Numbered from the stretch's first letter, positions 12,292 through 25,535 are shown. The stretch: DNA of 64,000 nt from Nephrocerus scutellatus (GCA_947095585.1 OX352761.1:111463890-111527889), one strand, 5' to 3'. Made by a program: numbers and translations. Notes: generated by a model not told the origin, from the letters alone.

Positions 12292-12905
12292 CTTTTCTTT
12301 CTTTCTATACTTTACTCAGCGGGGGAGCATAGGGCTTCTACAAACGCTCGCCTACGACTCAATTTATCGCCTGATGTTTCAAGAGACGCCACTCGGTCCC
12401 CTGGGATCATGCTTCCTCTTCTATTGTCCTTTTCCATGTCTTGCTAGGACGGCCAACTCGGCGGCTCCCTTGTAGATTTAATTCGAGCGCTAGTTTCGTA
12501 ATATCGTCCGCTGGCTTTCTTAAAGTGTGGCCAATCCAGCTCCATTTTCGTCATCTGATGGTGATGGCGATTGGTTCCTGCTGCGTTACTCTCCACAAGT
12601 CTTGATTGGTGATATTGTCCGGCCATCTTTTTCTCAGTATCCTTCTTAAGCACTTGTTGACGAAGACTTGGAGGCGCGTCCCAATTGACTATGTGACTTT
12701 CCACGTTTCGCACCCATACAAGACTACTGAGAGAACGTTAGATCTGAAGATCGTTAGCTTCAGATTTCGGGAGATTTGTGAGAAGTTCCAGATATTATTT
12801 AGCGTACTATAGGGGTGTCGCGTTTTGTTTACACGAGAGCACACATCCGAGTCAGCACCACCATTTTTTGACATCAAGCTGGCCAAATAACACAACTTAT
12901 TTACT
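12292..12905 (-). mobile_element. RTE-like element relic, family B (AAAG tail)
   Basis: Minus-strand reading gives the C-terminal part of an RTE-type RT ORF: LTIFRSNVLSVVLYGCETWK (about 12760-12700), then a degraded segment with RRKWSWIGHT-like and REPPSWPS-like remains. It ends in a gaaagaaagaaaag tail at about 12292-12310, taken as the 3' end. A second copy, highly similar at DNA level, is at 30.30-30.71 kb in the same orientation. Confidence 0.75.
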
Positions 12906-14856
12906 TCCTCTATCTGATGCCCGTCAATCGAGTGATCAAAGAATCAATTAATTTGCAGACACGCATGTTGAAAAATCTAGTAAATCATCATATGTTTTAT
13001 ATTTTAATAGAAGTTTCTGTGTAACCACAATTGACCCTCCTTACTAGACCGTCGTACCGGAACCTTAACAACTACCTTTAATTATCAAAAAATAATGCAT
13101 CTAAAATGGTTATTTAAACACTAAATCGTTAAATTAATTAAAACGATAATAACGGAACTCATTATCGAACTCCCACATTTTCCGACTATACTTTACTTCA
13201 CCTTCGAGCAGAGACTTATCAAAGCACAGTATGTACTGTGTGAACGAAAAAATCTTCAACCAAACCTCCATCCAAATAAATTACTGGAAAAAGAAAAATT
13301 GCACTCAATTTGGAATCAATTTCCAAGTAGTTTAGTTTTGCTACACATTTTTCATGCAGCAGAGGAGTACACTTAATTGCCTTTTCGACATCCATTTAAT
13401 CCCTAATAGTCCTTTACCTTTACTCTGATATAGTCCGCCAGTGAGCATACACATTTGTTATTGCCGCATACGTGCGATCTACCGAACTTACGTGCAGTTT
13501 GTCCCATCCATCTTGTTGGTCAGAATAAGGGATATCTCTCGGGCACTTCAATTATCCATGTTGTATAACGTCCCATGGCATACACACATGGTGGTATCAA
13601 CGTATCAAATGATGACCTTATGATTTAACTCTTGGTCGTTGGGATGGTTAATATTGTGTGCGAGGGCAAGTGTTGTAACATTGTAGTGTAGTAGTCGAAA
13701 GGTATTGGAATCTTTTGTAGCATTTATTGAAGGAGATGAATTTCGAGATAAATTACTGACATTAGACCGTTAAGTGGACAATTCAACAGAATCGTTAAGA
13801 AACATTTCAATGCTTGATTTAAAAGTTTAAATTAAAAAGTGTGAATGTTTATAATGTTATATTGGTTTATTGTTAGGAAGTAATTACGATTTTAACTTTC
13901 ACACTAATAGGTACGACAACAACACACAGTTACATAGCGTGTACTTCTAATGAAAACAATCATAAACAATTGCAGACACAAATTTCTTTGGTTATCAGTT
14001 CTTTGCTGGAACAATAGATTCAAATTTAAACATTCTGACAACCTCTGACACTGACACCTTACCGTGTTGCATGTGACAATTCGGTGACATTTAATATCTA
14101 TGTACATTGCCGTGCTTTTGTCATTGTTATGTTTTCAACGAACTACTCGTACTTGTATTTTAGAATCTTGTAAGGGTACAATTTCAAAGTTGGGGAAAAC
14201 TACCAAGCGGATGTTATATCTGTACAGCATGCGAGAAACTATGAATCTTTGAAACTCCATCATTAGGTGCGACAAGTCCGCCTCAGGTGACTCGGTTTTT
14301 ATGATGTATTGTTATCCTTTGCATTCCTGTAAATCGCCATTTTCTAATTAATATGTGTATGGAAAGGAGACTGCTTAAAAATTGCTTTCAGCGATTTGTT
14401 TTATTAAAAAAATACACTTACTTGGGATGGACTACACATTGTTACGTACCAGCGCATCGGAAGAAAACTTAACAAGGTAGAAATGCTTGGTTTCGTATTC
14501 TTTGTCAAAAACTTTAAAGAACTCTAGATGACGAAATTGCTTTGACAATAAGTTTGTTGCTTATGTTCAGCATTTAAGCAGCTGAGTCCAAAATGTTAAA
14601 AATTTGAGTTTCAAAACTAAATAATTAAAATTGGGAATTATAAAATTCCGTTTCAATGTTTAAAGATAATATGGGAAAACTGAAAGCTTTTGGCCAATTT
14701 GTATGGGAGGTACCATACATAAAAATAGTTTCAAATTTTCGGCATTTACAAGCCGACTAAAAAAAACATTCATCTGAAGGAGTCAGATCAAAAAAGGTAA
14801 TTGTTGGTGTCAGTTTGTACGGCAGGTACAGTTGACTCGCACAGGACAACATCACG
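12906..14856. other. Intergenic, nothing recognised
   Basis: About 2 kb with only short open frames and no motif, tRNA-like fold or clear tandem repeat that I can support. Confidence 0.35.
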
Positions 14857-15935
14857 ACATTCATCATCATCATATTTGGCTCTACAACCGTTGTCCGGTC
14901 TTGGTCTCCCGCAAAAAATATCTCCACCGATCCCGATTGTGAGCCGATGTCATCCAGTTTGGCATCCCTAAACTCTGGGCGTCCTGATGGTCTACACCAC
15001 CATTCCAGCTTAGACTTGGCCGACCTCGTTGGCGTGTTCCATAAATCCTACCGCAAAGGACTTTCCGAGCAGGATCTACTTCGTTAATGCAAGCTAGGTG
15101 TCCTGCCAACCGAAGTTTATCGAGCTTAATTCTTCACGATGCTGACATCGCGGTAACGTTCGTAAATCTTATCATTAAAGAGTCTCCGGAATCGGCCTTT
15201 CTCGCATACGGGGCCAACAATTCTCCGTAAGATTTTTCTCTCGGATCCATATATAAGAACTCGTATGACCATTGTCTTATACACGAGCAGCTTGTGTTTT
15301 ATGATTAAGTTCCTGGATTTGAAGAGTCTTGACAGACTATATATAGTAGGCCTTGTTGGCTTTAAGCAGCCGTGCGCGTATTTCTGGTTCCATGCTGTTA
15401 TCGGCTGGTACAGCTGACCCGATATAGTTAAAGAATTGCACGAATTCAAATTCGCGCTCCACTATTTGAATGGACCAATATTGGATCTTCTAGTCGCAGA
15501 CGTGGCCACCATATTCTTTGTTTTGCTCTCATTTATGTGCAGCCCCAGATTTCCGCCTGCTCGATCTGGATGAAAGTTTCCTGTACAGCTCTGTGACTTC
15601 TACCAACGATATCCTTATCGTCTGCGTAAGCCAGTATCTGAACGGACTTATAGAGGATTGTTCCTCTCGCCGTTACGTCAGATTCTCAGATCACTTTTTC
15701 CAACGCCAGGTTGAAGAGGACGCAGGCCAGTCCATCCCGTTGTCGGAGCCCGTTATAGATGTTAATTGGTCTTGATAGTGATCCAGATATTTTTACTTAG
15801 CTTATATCATTGGTCATGGTCAACCTAAATAGTCATGCCAGTTTATTTGGGATGCCGAATCTCATGGCATTATAAAGTTCTACTCTGGCTATGCTATCAT
15901 AGGCGGATTTAAAGTCTATAAAAATATAGTGTTTT
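14857..15935 (-). mobile_element. RTE-like element relic, family C (ATG tail)
   Basis: On the minus strand the RT core runs from about 15930 down. The order is FIDFKSAYDSIARVELYNAM, FGIPNKLA, then a GLRQRDGLACVLFNLALEKV block (about 15760) and LAYADDKDIVGR (about 15630), with the YADD catalytic pair intact. The C-terminal part follows, with RRIVGPVCEKGRFR and a GRPSLSW segment (about 15030). It ends in a (ATG)n tail (catcatcatca on plus, about 14862). Frame changes are present, so it is inactive. The 3' end motif recurs near 20.41 and 30.97 kb. Confidence 0.8.
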
Positions 15936-16506
15936 AAGTTTTGAAACTCTAAACATTTTTTCATTAACTGCCTAAGGGTGTAAACCCCGCCTTACAAAAT
16001 GTTAATATCAGCCACCGTGGTGGTAAGAGGAATGCATAACCCCTGCCATTTTCTTTCCCCCGAGGGTAGCGTAGCGCCCATGAACAACGAGTTTATATGT
16101 ATTTATACTCGTACATGTGTTAGCATAGCTCTGGAACGCCTTAAACAATTTCAACCACATTTGGTACACATATGACTTCAAATCTGGAATCTGGTACCCC
16201 TAGTGTTGTAAGAAATAAAGGGAAGGGATGTCATGGCCGATATTGGTTTCGAATCCATAGATTTAATTTTTGTTTAAATAAATTGTGAGAGTATTATATC
16301 ACTAGTACGCCTAAGGGTGTGGTTAAGAATGGGTAGCCTTATGACATGACCAATATTGTTGTCGAGTCTATTGTTTTCGGGGTAGCTATGATAAGTACTA
16401 GCGATATTAGTTTAGAGTTTATTAGTTTATTATTAGAGCATCTAAAAGCAGTACTGAAATCATAAACAGTTAATTTTGTGTATTTTGGTTGCTTTAAAAT
16501 ATTAAA
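15936..16506. other. Spacer and left flank of the Tc3-like element
   Basis: No gene. I looked for a terminal inverted repeat matching the sequence right of the transposase and found none that is convincing. Confidence 0.35.
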
Positions 16507-17440
16507 ATGGGGAGACAAAGTTCATTGACTGTAAAGGAAATAGCCAACATCGATGCTTATCATGAGCAAGGTCTTTCTAGTCGCGCTATAGCTCAGAAAA
16601 TAAATCGAAGTCCAAAAGTTATTATTAATTATTTAAAAAGTCCATTATTGTACAGAAAAAACTATAAATGCCATGACAAGCGGAGAATTATACGACTGGC
16701 TTCCAATTCTACCCTGTCTTTGAAAAAGATAAGACACGAAGCTGGATTAGAAGTTAGCCGAATGACAATTAGCAGAGTTATTGAAAGTGGTATACTTGAA
16801 ACGCCTGAAGCTGAAGAAAACACAACCACTCAACACTCTTCGAAAATTGCAGCGGCTCAATTTCGCACGACAGCACATGACATGGAATACCGAAGTCAGC
16901 AGTCAGTCGAACGATTGGCGAAAAGTGATATTTTCAGACGCAAAAAAGTTAAACTTAGACGGACCAGATGGTTATAATTTTTATTTTTATGACCGGAGAA
17001 AAGAAAAACAGTTTTTGGATCGCCATCAGAGCCGCGAGGGAGGCGTTATGGTATAGGGCGCGATATTGGTTTATGGCACAATTGATTTAGTCTTTGTAAG
17101 CTGTAAAATGACAGCGACGTACTACAAAACTATATTGGAAACAGCTCCACCTCAGTTTCAAAATATTTTTGAACCACTGCCGAGTATTTTCCAGCAGGAC
17201 AATGCACCGATTCATACACCTGGCGTTATTAAGACGTGGTTGCAAAGCCAAAATATACAGCAACTACCCTGGCAACCATACTCGCCAGACCTGAAAATCA
17301 TTGAAAATGTATGGGGCTGGCTAGCGCGCACTGTTTATGAAGGTGGGAAACAGTATGCAAGTAAAGAGGACTTAATTAAAGGCATTAAAGAGGCCTGGGC
17401 GAATATTTTATTACATTACTTGAATTCTCGGTATAAATAA
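16507..17440 (+). mobile_element. Tc3-like (Tc1/mariner superfamily) transposase, DD34E, frameshifted
   Basis: The N-terminal part (from Met at 16507) has a helix-turn-helix DNA-binding region: LTVKEIANIDAYHEQGLSSR, then AIAQKINRSPKVIINYL, as in Tc3 transposases. The catalytic Asp lies in VIFSDAKKLNLDGPDG in the next frame, so there is an indel between about 16780 and 16860. A stop at 17054-17056 and another frame change lead to FQQDNAPIH (second Asp) and IIENVWGW (Glu). Exactly 34 residues separate the last two catalytic positions. The usual SDEKK box reads SDAKK. With two frame breaks it cannot make a full transposase. Full length would be about 310-330 aa, normal for the family. Confidence 0.9.
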
Positions 17441-17856
17441 ATAATAGTTGCAAAAAATAAAATTAAAGTGCATAAGAAAAACAATCTGTTTTTGTTTTTA
17501 CTAACACAAATACAGTGAGGCTATTCTACTGTTACAACAAAAAATGTACATTTGAGTGACATCAAACAAAATCAACTCAGAAAATTCCGTTAACTTTAAG
17601 AAACCAGTTAGTACTTCTCTTAATCTCAAGGACTCAGTCTGACCTTGTCTCTCATTATTCAAAACTATAAGTAAACATAAAGAACGTACCAAAAATAAGT
17701 GATTTTATGAAAAAATATGGCTATCCAAATGTTACGGACTGTATATTAACCTATAAATCTAAAGCAATCTAATATTTATTTAAGTTAAATGTAGTTTGTA
17801 CTTAAAAATAAAATAAAATTTAATAAAAATAATAAAAACAAACAGTGTAAGATAAA
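17441..17856. other. Right flank of the Tc3-like element
   Basis: AT-rich. A tacagtgaggctattctact sequence at about 17513 resembles the start of a Tc1-type terminal repeat, but no mate was found upstream. Otherwise nothing recognised. Confidence 0.3.
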
Positions 17857-18035
17857 TTTTTTTTTTATTTTTTATTTTTTTATTTATAATTTGCGCACGC
17901 AAAAAGCGGTTCGCACCCTTATTATGTTCGGCAATATGCTTGGCACAGCGTGGGCGTTGAGGAAAAGGAGAAGAAGAGAGGAGATGTTTATGAGCTTGTG
18001 TCTTTCGTTCCGGGTAGACGTTGTTACGCTTAAAA
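17857..18035 (-). mobile_element. 3' end of a Jockey-like non-LTR element with poly(A)
   Basis: On the minus strand the last residues read FLNAHAVPSILPNIIR, closely matching the tail FPNAHAVLSIISV of the element at 63.1 kb. The sequence then runs into an A-rich tail (plus strand T-rich at 17857-17885). This is a 5'-truncated insertion of the usual LINE type. Confidence 0.7.
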
Positions 18036-20400
18036 CACCCGCGGTCATGAAGACGGCATAGCCTACCATTTTTTTAGAAGCATAGAAAATTCTACCAGAC
18101 TCAACCATTCCTACAACCCGCACAGGATACTCACATCTTTTGATGATGACTGCAGTAACGATGATAATTATGAGCACTTGTAGTAATAAAAACAAAATAT
18201 TACATGCATATAACCTCTCCGCTGACTATATACATGTATCAGACAGCATCAGCAAAATATTTCCTGAAATGGTACTAATTATAGAAATAATTTTTAATGA
18301 CATTTCCGAGTCAAAATTTGAAATAATACTCACCACTAAAGAGACAGGATCACGCTTCACGACTCTAGGGTTACACAACCGAAATAAAGGATGCGTTTGT
18401 GGTTTCGAATAGCAAAATGAAAAAAACTGACGGAATGCGATGTTGAATTTGAATACACCGCGAAAGAACGCATCTGTGAAAGCACGCTCCTACGCAAAAG
18501 GGAAGAAAAAATCGCAAATTTTCTGTACTAATTTTTTGTGTTTGTTTGTCAGACATCCTATTGTCTGCAGTTTTGTGGAGTTTTCAGCGGAAGGATCTAC
18601 AAAAATGATGAACAAATTTTAGTTATTTTGTTAAAACTTTTTAATTATTTCACGATTATTCTGTGATCATAAAGATATTACCCTACGACCGTATCAATGA
18701 GTTAAGTAGGTAAGAACTTAAAATTGTCATTGTAATAAAAATTTTACTCAAAAAATATCAATCTAATTCACTTAACCATCTTTGGTTGACACCAATTATT
18801 AATTACTATTTGACATCTGCACCTATGGCTTAACAAAATATAAACCAGACACGCAACGTTGATGATGACTACTGCCAACCGCAATACCATGGCAAAATTA
18901 TTATTGTTCAAATAACATTAATTCAAAATGTTAAACTGCCGGTGACAATTTACCTATATAACCGGCAGAAATGACAATATTCGCGTTGGCAATGGATATG
19001 GCGGATATACCAAGCCAAGCGATGCGAGACACAACCTGGAGCATGCGGTGGTGATACCATGTAAACGGAGATAACGACTCAGTTCATAAATTTCGAAAAT
19101 AATTACCTACCGCAGTTACCAGGGACGGAAGTGTCAGTGGGCGTGTAGAACACTCTTGGCGAATTGAACACCTATTTTGGCAGGTGGCGTTAGTCTGCCA
19201 GCGAACTCTCTAATCAGAGGGATCTTGAAAATTTGAAAATGAAAAATTTTAAAATACGTTATCCATTTAAAAAAGGAAATAAAGCTGCAATAATACTTTT
19301 AGAGGAGAAATCAAGTATTTATAGTTATTTTATTTTGCTTATTAAAAAAAGTCCAAAGGAGTTGTTGTTCTTTGACCTAGCACGCACCAGGAATTATTAA
19401 TTAATTAAATTTCAAGCTCAACTTCTGTGGTTAGCTGGGGCTTCTACGCAAAAAAATAATCTCTCACCTGTAATATCTTGTATTATTGTACTACCAGTTC
19501 TAAAATTCACAGAGTACTGGTATTACAGTTCACTTGCATACCACAGTAAAATATTTTTCTGTTTTCTGATAGCTCTAAATTCCTTGCAAATTGTAGGATA
19601 CAAAAGAATGTAGAAAACTTCAAAGGTTAATTATTTTGCACGTTAGCTTTTTTCTTTCTTCCTGACAAAACCAAACAGGATGTTCATTTGAAACTCGACA
19701 CCCACCACCTATAACAACTTGAGTGCTTTTAGGACAAAGAGAAAAATAGAAAATCTGGACACAGGTGATGTATTTTGGCTAACAACATAATATCCACAAA
19801 CTTTCAAGATTCAATTCGTAGAAGAGGAAAGATTCTGAGAAGTACTTGTGTCTTATATGTGTATGAACGTATTATGCATGAATCAGCTGAAATTGTGTGT
19901 TTTCTTGTCATTATAACATAAATGCAAATATCACAGAGTGAAAAGAAATTTGTGATTACAAGATTTTGTGTACATTCTTTCGGTATATAGCATTTATTTT
20001 AGGGATAGTGAAAAACTGAAATAATTGAACTGAAGTTAATTTCTTATTTATCCAATTATATATTTTTAAATTAGTATTTAACTTCACTGTTAGGAAAGCG
20101 ATGAAAACGTCCCTGCCGTTTCATTTGAGCATCTGCTTATTGACTAAGAACGAACCAGATAGCAAAGCTGAAAGAGAAGAAAAGATCACATGACATATAT
20201 TAACCCGAGTGTATATATATCGGGTCCTTTGGTCCTTTTTTCAATTGAGGAATTTTAGTACTTAATGTTATCTGTTCTATAAAATTCTTTGACACATGAA
20301 AAGTCAAAAATATGCCATTTATCATCATGTAGTCGCTAATAAAACAACAATGCATTTTTATTGTCCAAAAATTTATTGTGAAAATAATCGTTCAAAAACA
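18036..20400. other. Intergenic, nothing recognised
   Basis: About 2.4 kb with short frames only (for example 18140-18412). No protein motif, RNA gene or repeat was identified. Confidence 0.35.
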
Positions 20401-20560
20401 ACATCAGGATCATCAATTTGGTTCTACAACCGAGGTTCGGTGCTGGCCTCCCGGGTTGCGTAATAATACGTAATTTTACGGACAAGGTTATTGGCCTCGC
20501 ATCAACCTTACTTTGAAGGGACTAGCCTGATCAGGCCATCACGTGGAGGTTTGATCGCAT
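20401..20560 (-). mobile_element. Short 3' relic resembling RTE family C
   Basis: The catcaggatcatcaatttgg and ttctacaaccgaggttcggt stretch resembles the 3' end of the family C element at 14.86-14.91 kb (catatttggctctacaaccg). No coding motif survives. Confidence 0.4.
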
Positions 20561-20654
20561 TTCCACCTGTCAGAGATAGTTACGGGCACTTGCAAATCTG
20601 ATGCATTTTGTGTTATTCCATCTATTCTGCTGATGACTGACTGCCCAATTTCGT

Positions 20655-20900
20655 AAATTACGGGAGAGTTTTGGTTGACACGGACGTCCTACTGAGCATG
20701 CTAGTAAAATTATTGATCGTTTTGAAGAAACTGGTTCAGTGGAAGGTCGGAGACCGTATCAATATGTTCACCCAGTTTGTACTCCTGATGCAGTGGCAGC
20801 TGTTAGTGAAAATGTTCGCAATGAACCAAGCAAATCAACCAGGCATCGTTCAAAGGAACATTTCACGAAACACATCACGATGCATTTTGCATGTTGATTT
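20655..20900 (+). mobile_element. Fragment of a Tc1/mariner/IS630-type transposase
   Basis: One frame reads IIDRFEETGSVEGRRP, then TPDAVAAVSENVRNEPSKS and TRHRSKEHF. This is the helix-turn-helix linker and the start of the second DNA-binding subdomain in IS630/mariner-type transposases. The catalytic domain is absent; the fragment is joined to an RTE-like tail at about 20.93 kb. Confidence 0.55.
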
Positions 20901-20934
20901 TTATTTGCGAAATGACCTGGCTAGTCCCTTTATA

Positions 20935-21372
20935 GTAAGGTTACTTTTACTTACTTATGTCATATATCCCCTTGTGGTACCTAGGGCCTTTACTACGCCT
21001 ACGCGCCATCGCGTGCGGTTCCTGGCAATGAGCTTTAGCTTTCTTCAACTTTTCCCGAATTGCCGTGACTCCTCCTCAACTGTTCTGCGCCATGTATTTC
21101 TCGGACGACCCGTACTTCTACCATCCTGAAATAACGGATTCCATTGCATTGCGTAGTTTGCTATGGAACTGTCGCCTTTTCGGTGTGTATTACCAATCCA
21201 CTGCCACTTCCGTCGTTGGATGGTTGTGCCTATTGGTTCCTGACCCGTTCTCTGGTAAAGATGTTCGTTAGAGATACGGTTAGGACAGAAACCCCAACTA
21301 TTTACGAACGTTTGTAATCTTTTTGTGATAGTAGCGGTCAACTTCGAAGTGCTGCACCCATACAACAGTCGC
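20935..21372 (-). mobile_element. RTE-like element relic, family A (TAAG tail)
   Basis: The minus-strand frame 21365-21045 is a typical RTE C terminus: YGCSTSKLTATITKRLQTFV, RISNEHLYQRTGQEPIGTTI, RRKWQWIGNT, GRSTGRPRNTWRRTVEEE. It continues past the frame into a plausible 3' end with a (TAAG)n tail (plus strand cttttacttacttatg, about 20945). Near-identical pieces lie at 28.62-28.80 kb (plus) and 46.30-46.50 kb (minus). Confidence 0.85.
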
Positions 21373-22078
21373 GGCTTGGTGTTTAAGCTGATCTAAAATT
21401 AATAATACGGTAGCAATCTACGAATAGCTGCCCGTGTGAGAAAAAACTCATGCTCAGATCTCAGAGTTTGGCCTTATGGAGTATTTGTTGACATAGCGAA
21501 TCAGGAATAGGTTAAATGGCATATTAGGCGTGTGTGATTGAAACTCTGTATCTCCATTACTAAAGCCGGTTAAAAATTTTACAGGACAATGTAGTCTTTG
21601 CATACTTTATTATGTTATGAATTTATTTATTTGCCTCGTTAAATCTACAGGAATCTATTCTAGAATCGTATAATTTTTTTTTGGTTTTAATAGACCTTTT
21701 GCAAAGCCAGAAATTTTCTTTTGGATCAAGATTTTCTGTCTTCGTAAATTTCTCGAATCACCTTCTATGTTTCTAAAACAACTCGACAGAAGCAATTTGG
21801 TATTTCTCTAATATCTAAAAGAATTCTACAAAATGCTCTTGTGATCCTGACTGGAGGTCTTATCTATTTCTATTTTCGGTCAATTTTAGTTTCTCAAACA
21901 GCTCTCGAAGTACTGAGCGTTTAATGTAGGATTTGATTTGATGAGTCTCTTCTAACAACTGGTAAAAATTGCCTAAATTCTTTGAAGCATTCAAATCTTA
22001 ATCACTTTTGTTATGTCTCGTATGGTTCTCTCGATTATGGTTTTTTGTGTGAAAGCGCATGGACCTGAAACTTCTCGT
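21373..22078. other. Intergenic, nothing recognised
   Basis: AT-rich, no motif or repeat seen. Confidence 0.35.
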
Positions 22079-22125
22079 TCTTTTGGGGTATTTTGAGGGT
22101 CTTTTGGGGGTTCTTTGGGGATCTT
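22079..22125 (+). repeat. Short array of the GGGTCTTTTGA minisatellite
   Basis: Three to four imperfect copies (tattttgagggtcttttggg and neighbours) of the unit that makes up 9.24-9.71 kb, in the same orientation. Confidence 0.75.
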
Positions 22126-23949
22126 AATACTTGCGCGTATTAAAGTATCGGCACAGAACACTAAACGAATATTTTATTAAGAAAAATATAGATGGGGGAA
22201 AATTATTTTCTGTTAATCAAAAGCTTGATGACATTATTCTGTTTTTACTTTTTACACAACCAGCTACTTGCATATAGTCACATAGGTGGTGCTCTTTGTA
22301 GAGAATATCATAAAGTACCACTAATTTCGGGTGGTGAATTTTTCAACCAACCCGACCTTGGTTTAGGCTTTTTAGTATCCAGTGTTGACAATCAAACTTT
22401 ACGCAAAACATCTTCATTTTATTGAAATAAATCTTAAAAAAATAGGCAATAAAGCAATGTGATAAAATGAGTGATAACGACAATCTAAAAACAGTTTCTT
22501 AACTGGTGAATAGAGTGGTGGTAGTCTTCTTATTGCTATATCATAAGCAAAATAAATAGCAACACATGCTTAATTTTGAAGTGTTCACCAATTATCTGGT
22601 AGGTATTTACTTTAATCGTAATTAAATGAAGATAAGTAGTATTTAGAACACATAGCCTCTACCTCCTAAACTCGTATTTTTAACCCACTGTTTGAAAGAG
22701 TAGACCCTATACAATTTTTCTTATCTAGCTGTTATGTTGTGATCTCTACTTGTGTTATAAAGCTGCTGTAAATATATCTACAATACACGTCTTGAGCCGA
22801 TGTTTAAATATATCTTGATGTATCATGGTCATAACAGTATTTACATATGGATATTAGGTGCTTAGCCGCGTTCGAGACGAAAGTCTTAAGAAAATCTGTT
22901 GGCCCCGTGTGTGAGCAAGGACGTAGTATAGTATACAAAAATGTGGCGATTTTCACAAAACCTTTCCTGTCTCGGCTGGCATCTTTCCACTCACCCATAA
23001 CTTTTCTTTCTAACTATATGATTTATATAAAAGCGCAAATCCATATACCGTGTGAAATTAAAAAAAAACTGTCACATATTCCATTTGCATACAGGTGAGC
23101 AAGTTTAACCCTCTAGTAGGCAAGTCTGCAGATGGTCTCAACTAGAATTCAACTATAAACAAGATAAACACTTTTTATGTCTTATTTTATTATTAATATT
23201 ATGTGCAGCTTAAAGTCCATTTTAGATATTTGCTTAAATTCTATATCAATCGGTCACTTATTTTCGGTATATAAGTAGAAGGAGAAATTTCTAGGATTTC
23301 GGACAAAAAAATTATATTTGGAATCTAGGTTTTTTGTATGCACAGACAAACTTTTAATTTCAAGTTTTGGTGTTTCAAAAAATTATAACAACTTAACACA
23401 AAATGGAGGTGTGGCCACAACACTACTTTCTTTTACGGACGGGACCGGAATCTTCAGTAAATGGATATTAATTTTTTTTATTATGTCTTTTTTTTTTGTT
23501 TACATTTCTTTTGCACTTAACAGATTTCTCCTAAGTGCTATACTAAGTGCTAGAGTTATTTCCAAAAACTCGAAAAACTGTCTTAGTAAACTGTCACTTC
23601 CGGCTGTCAGATTTCCGTCAAAATTATCTGGCCCTTACACAATTTATGTAGAAAGCTTAAATGTGAATTTTCGTCGCGATAAGTTCAGCCGTCTGAATTG
23701 TAGAGTGGATACAGTCAGACATACAGACAAATAATGATTTTTTTATTTTCGCTTTTTCTGACTCAGGAGATACGATAATGGGTATATCTGAAAAAATCCC
23801 CAGTTCGAAAATTTTCATGATAACTATACTTCCTTTTAAAGTAAAAGTTAGTTAGTTAGAACAATGACCGATATGGATATGGCCTTTAATCTATGGCCTA
23901 ATTAATCTAGGCAGTCCATCATTAAAGTAATTACGTTCATGAAGTTTTA
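22126..23949. other. Intergenic, nothing recognised
   Basis: Open frames at 22192-22425, 22847-23098 and 23318-23734 show no conserved motif. The last holds a hydrophobic stretch (about residues 45-65) but has no supporting start context or homology that I can name. Confidence 0.35.
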
Positions 23950-24240
23950 GTTTTTACTCTCTACCGGAGTAAGGATTTCCATCGTCTCAGCCGCACGAGA
24001 GCCAGAAAACATGCTCGGTAGTCTCTTCCTCCTCCAGATAGAGCCTGCACACTGTCAGTGGAGGTTAAGTTTAAAATGGTACCATCTAAGGAACTAATGA
24101 CACTTAAGAAAGTCCAGCAGCATTCTAAGAATATCTTATAGAAATATGTTTTGATTGTCCACGCTCTGCAGTACTCTCCCAATATGATTGAAAAATCATT
24201 CTTCCAGGACTTAATGGTTGCTGTGGTCAACTCCACAGAA
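23950..24240 (-). mobile_element. C-terminal tail of an I/LOA-like retroelement
   Basis: Read on the minus strand, one frame has CRLYLEEEETTEHVFW. This resembles the cysteine-containing tail that follows the RNase H domain in I/LOA/R1-type elements (C-x2-C..E-E-E-T-x-x-H). It is short and interrupted. Confidence 0.5.
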
Positions 24241-24779
24241 GTGCCACGGACCCTGAAAGACAGTGGTTTACCCAGCTCTAGCAGTTCATCCGAGCAAGCA
24301 GGGCACCCAGCCTAGTTACTATTGTTGTAAAAAAATGTTTAACGACAACAGCTTTCACTTCAGATTAGTGCACCAAACTAAACTTCTCGGTCCGTCATTG
24401 GACCAGCTTTCGCTGTCTAATATTTCAACCAGATTTGATCAGTTACCTGGATCAGTTACCGGAATAAACAGCATAATGAATAAACGAATCATTATATCAA
24501 TACATCGATGGCCTAAGGTAAAATACTATCAACAAGATTATCTAAAGAAAGGCTCTTTTCTGACCTGTCCTTTGTAAAACAAAGCCTTAGAGAAGATCAC
24601 GATCGGAGTAACCTGAGATTGCTATTGAGTCTAGGAATTATAATGTGGAACAGAAATGCTTGCAACTTCGCTTGTCGTGTTTGATAAAACCCCACCTTCG
24701 TTTGTACATAACTTCCAATGACCAACTATTATGTAAAACTAAGGACACCCTAACTACGATCCGCTGTTTGGTCAAAAAA

Positions 24780-25090
24780 AAAAAAGAAAAACAGAATGAA
24801 ACTCGGTTGGATACCCTGGTCATCAGGGAATTGCAGGCAATGAATCTGCAGATGAACTAACTAGAGCTGGCTCGAAATCTGCGTCAATAGGACCTGAACC
24901 CTACTGTGGTGTCCACTTATAAATTATTGTGAACACAATCTTCGTCTGGTCTACTGGTAAATCATCCTGGATTGAGACAATCCAAACAATTAATCAGGAA
25001 CTCCTTACTTAACAAAAATGGTGTGCGCTCAAAATGTAGGTTCTGCTCGGAAACTACTGAAAAAATTGTCGTATCAGAGGTTAAAATAGT
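24780..25090 (+). mobile_element. RNase H domain fragment of an I/LOA-like retroelement
   Basis: Frame-shifted reading gives HQGIAGNESADELTRAGSKS and GPEPYCGV, the C-terminal part of an RNase H domain (the GNE-x-AD-x-LA signature). A CRFCSETTEK cysteine tail follows. A related fragment lies on the minus strand at 27.26-27.81 kb, so similar insertions flank the gene at 25.5 kb in opposite orientation. Confidence 0.7.
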
Positions 25091-25210
25091 TGTTATGTTT
25101 TTTTTATTATCTTACTTAATATGTCTAATGGGTTGTGTATTCTGTCTAGACTATTAATGCTATCAACATTACAAAGATTACCTGATTTCTTTAAAATTTA
25201 AACTAACTAT

Positions 25211-25446
25211 AGATAAAAAGTGGTGAAGATAGTCTAGACAGCTTTTGTCTGAGCTTAACTAAGATATTTATGGCTGTGTTTGCAGTCGAAATCTTTTAAT
25301 AGCTATTCTTCTAATTAGTGTTCTTATATAACATAAAAAAGCAAGGAATCTTAAGTCGACACATTCTTTGTGCAAAGACGAATATTTTGTTCCCGAGATG
25401 ATAAAGATATCTATAAAAAAACCAGTGAAAGCTAGAGCGCGCAGTC
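25211..25446 (+). promoter_or_regulatory. Probable promoter of the 25.5-kb secreted-protein gene
   Basis: AGATAA lies at 25211-25216 inside ctatagataaaaa, the same word found in the paralogues' promoters. A TATAAAA box at 25412-25418 is followed about 29 bp downstream by GCAGTC (about 25441), which fits an insect initiator. The predicted 5' leader is about 90 nt. Function is inferred from motif spacing only. Confidence 0.55.
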
Positions 25447-25535
25447 ACTAACAAGTAATTTTTTTAGGGTACAACACTAAACACGTTGATCGAATAAAGG
25501 AATTTCTAAAATAAAGTTTTAAATATAAATATAAA

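Noticed and set aside
16309..17560. Terminal inverted repeats for the Tc3-like element
   Set aside because: A Tc1-like word (tacagtgagg) lies right of the gene but no mate was found on the left by eye; ends left undefined.
20671..21129. 152-aa plus-strand ORF as a gene
   Set aside because: Its first part is another frame of a transposase fragment and its second part is antisense to an RTE tail; a chance fusion.
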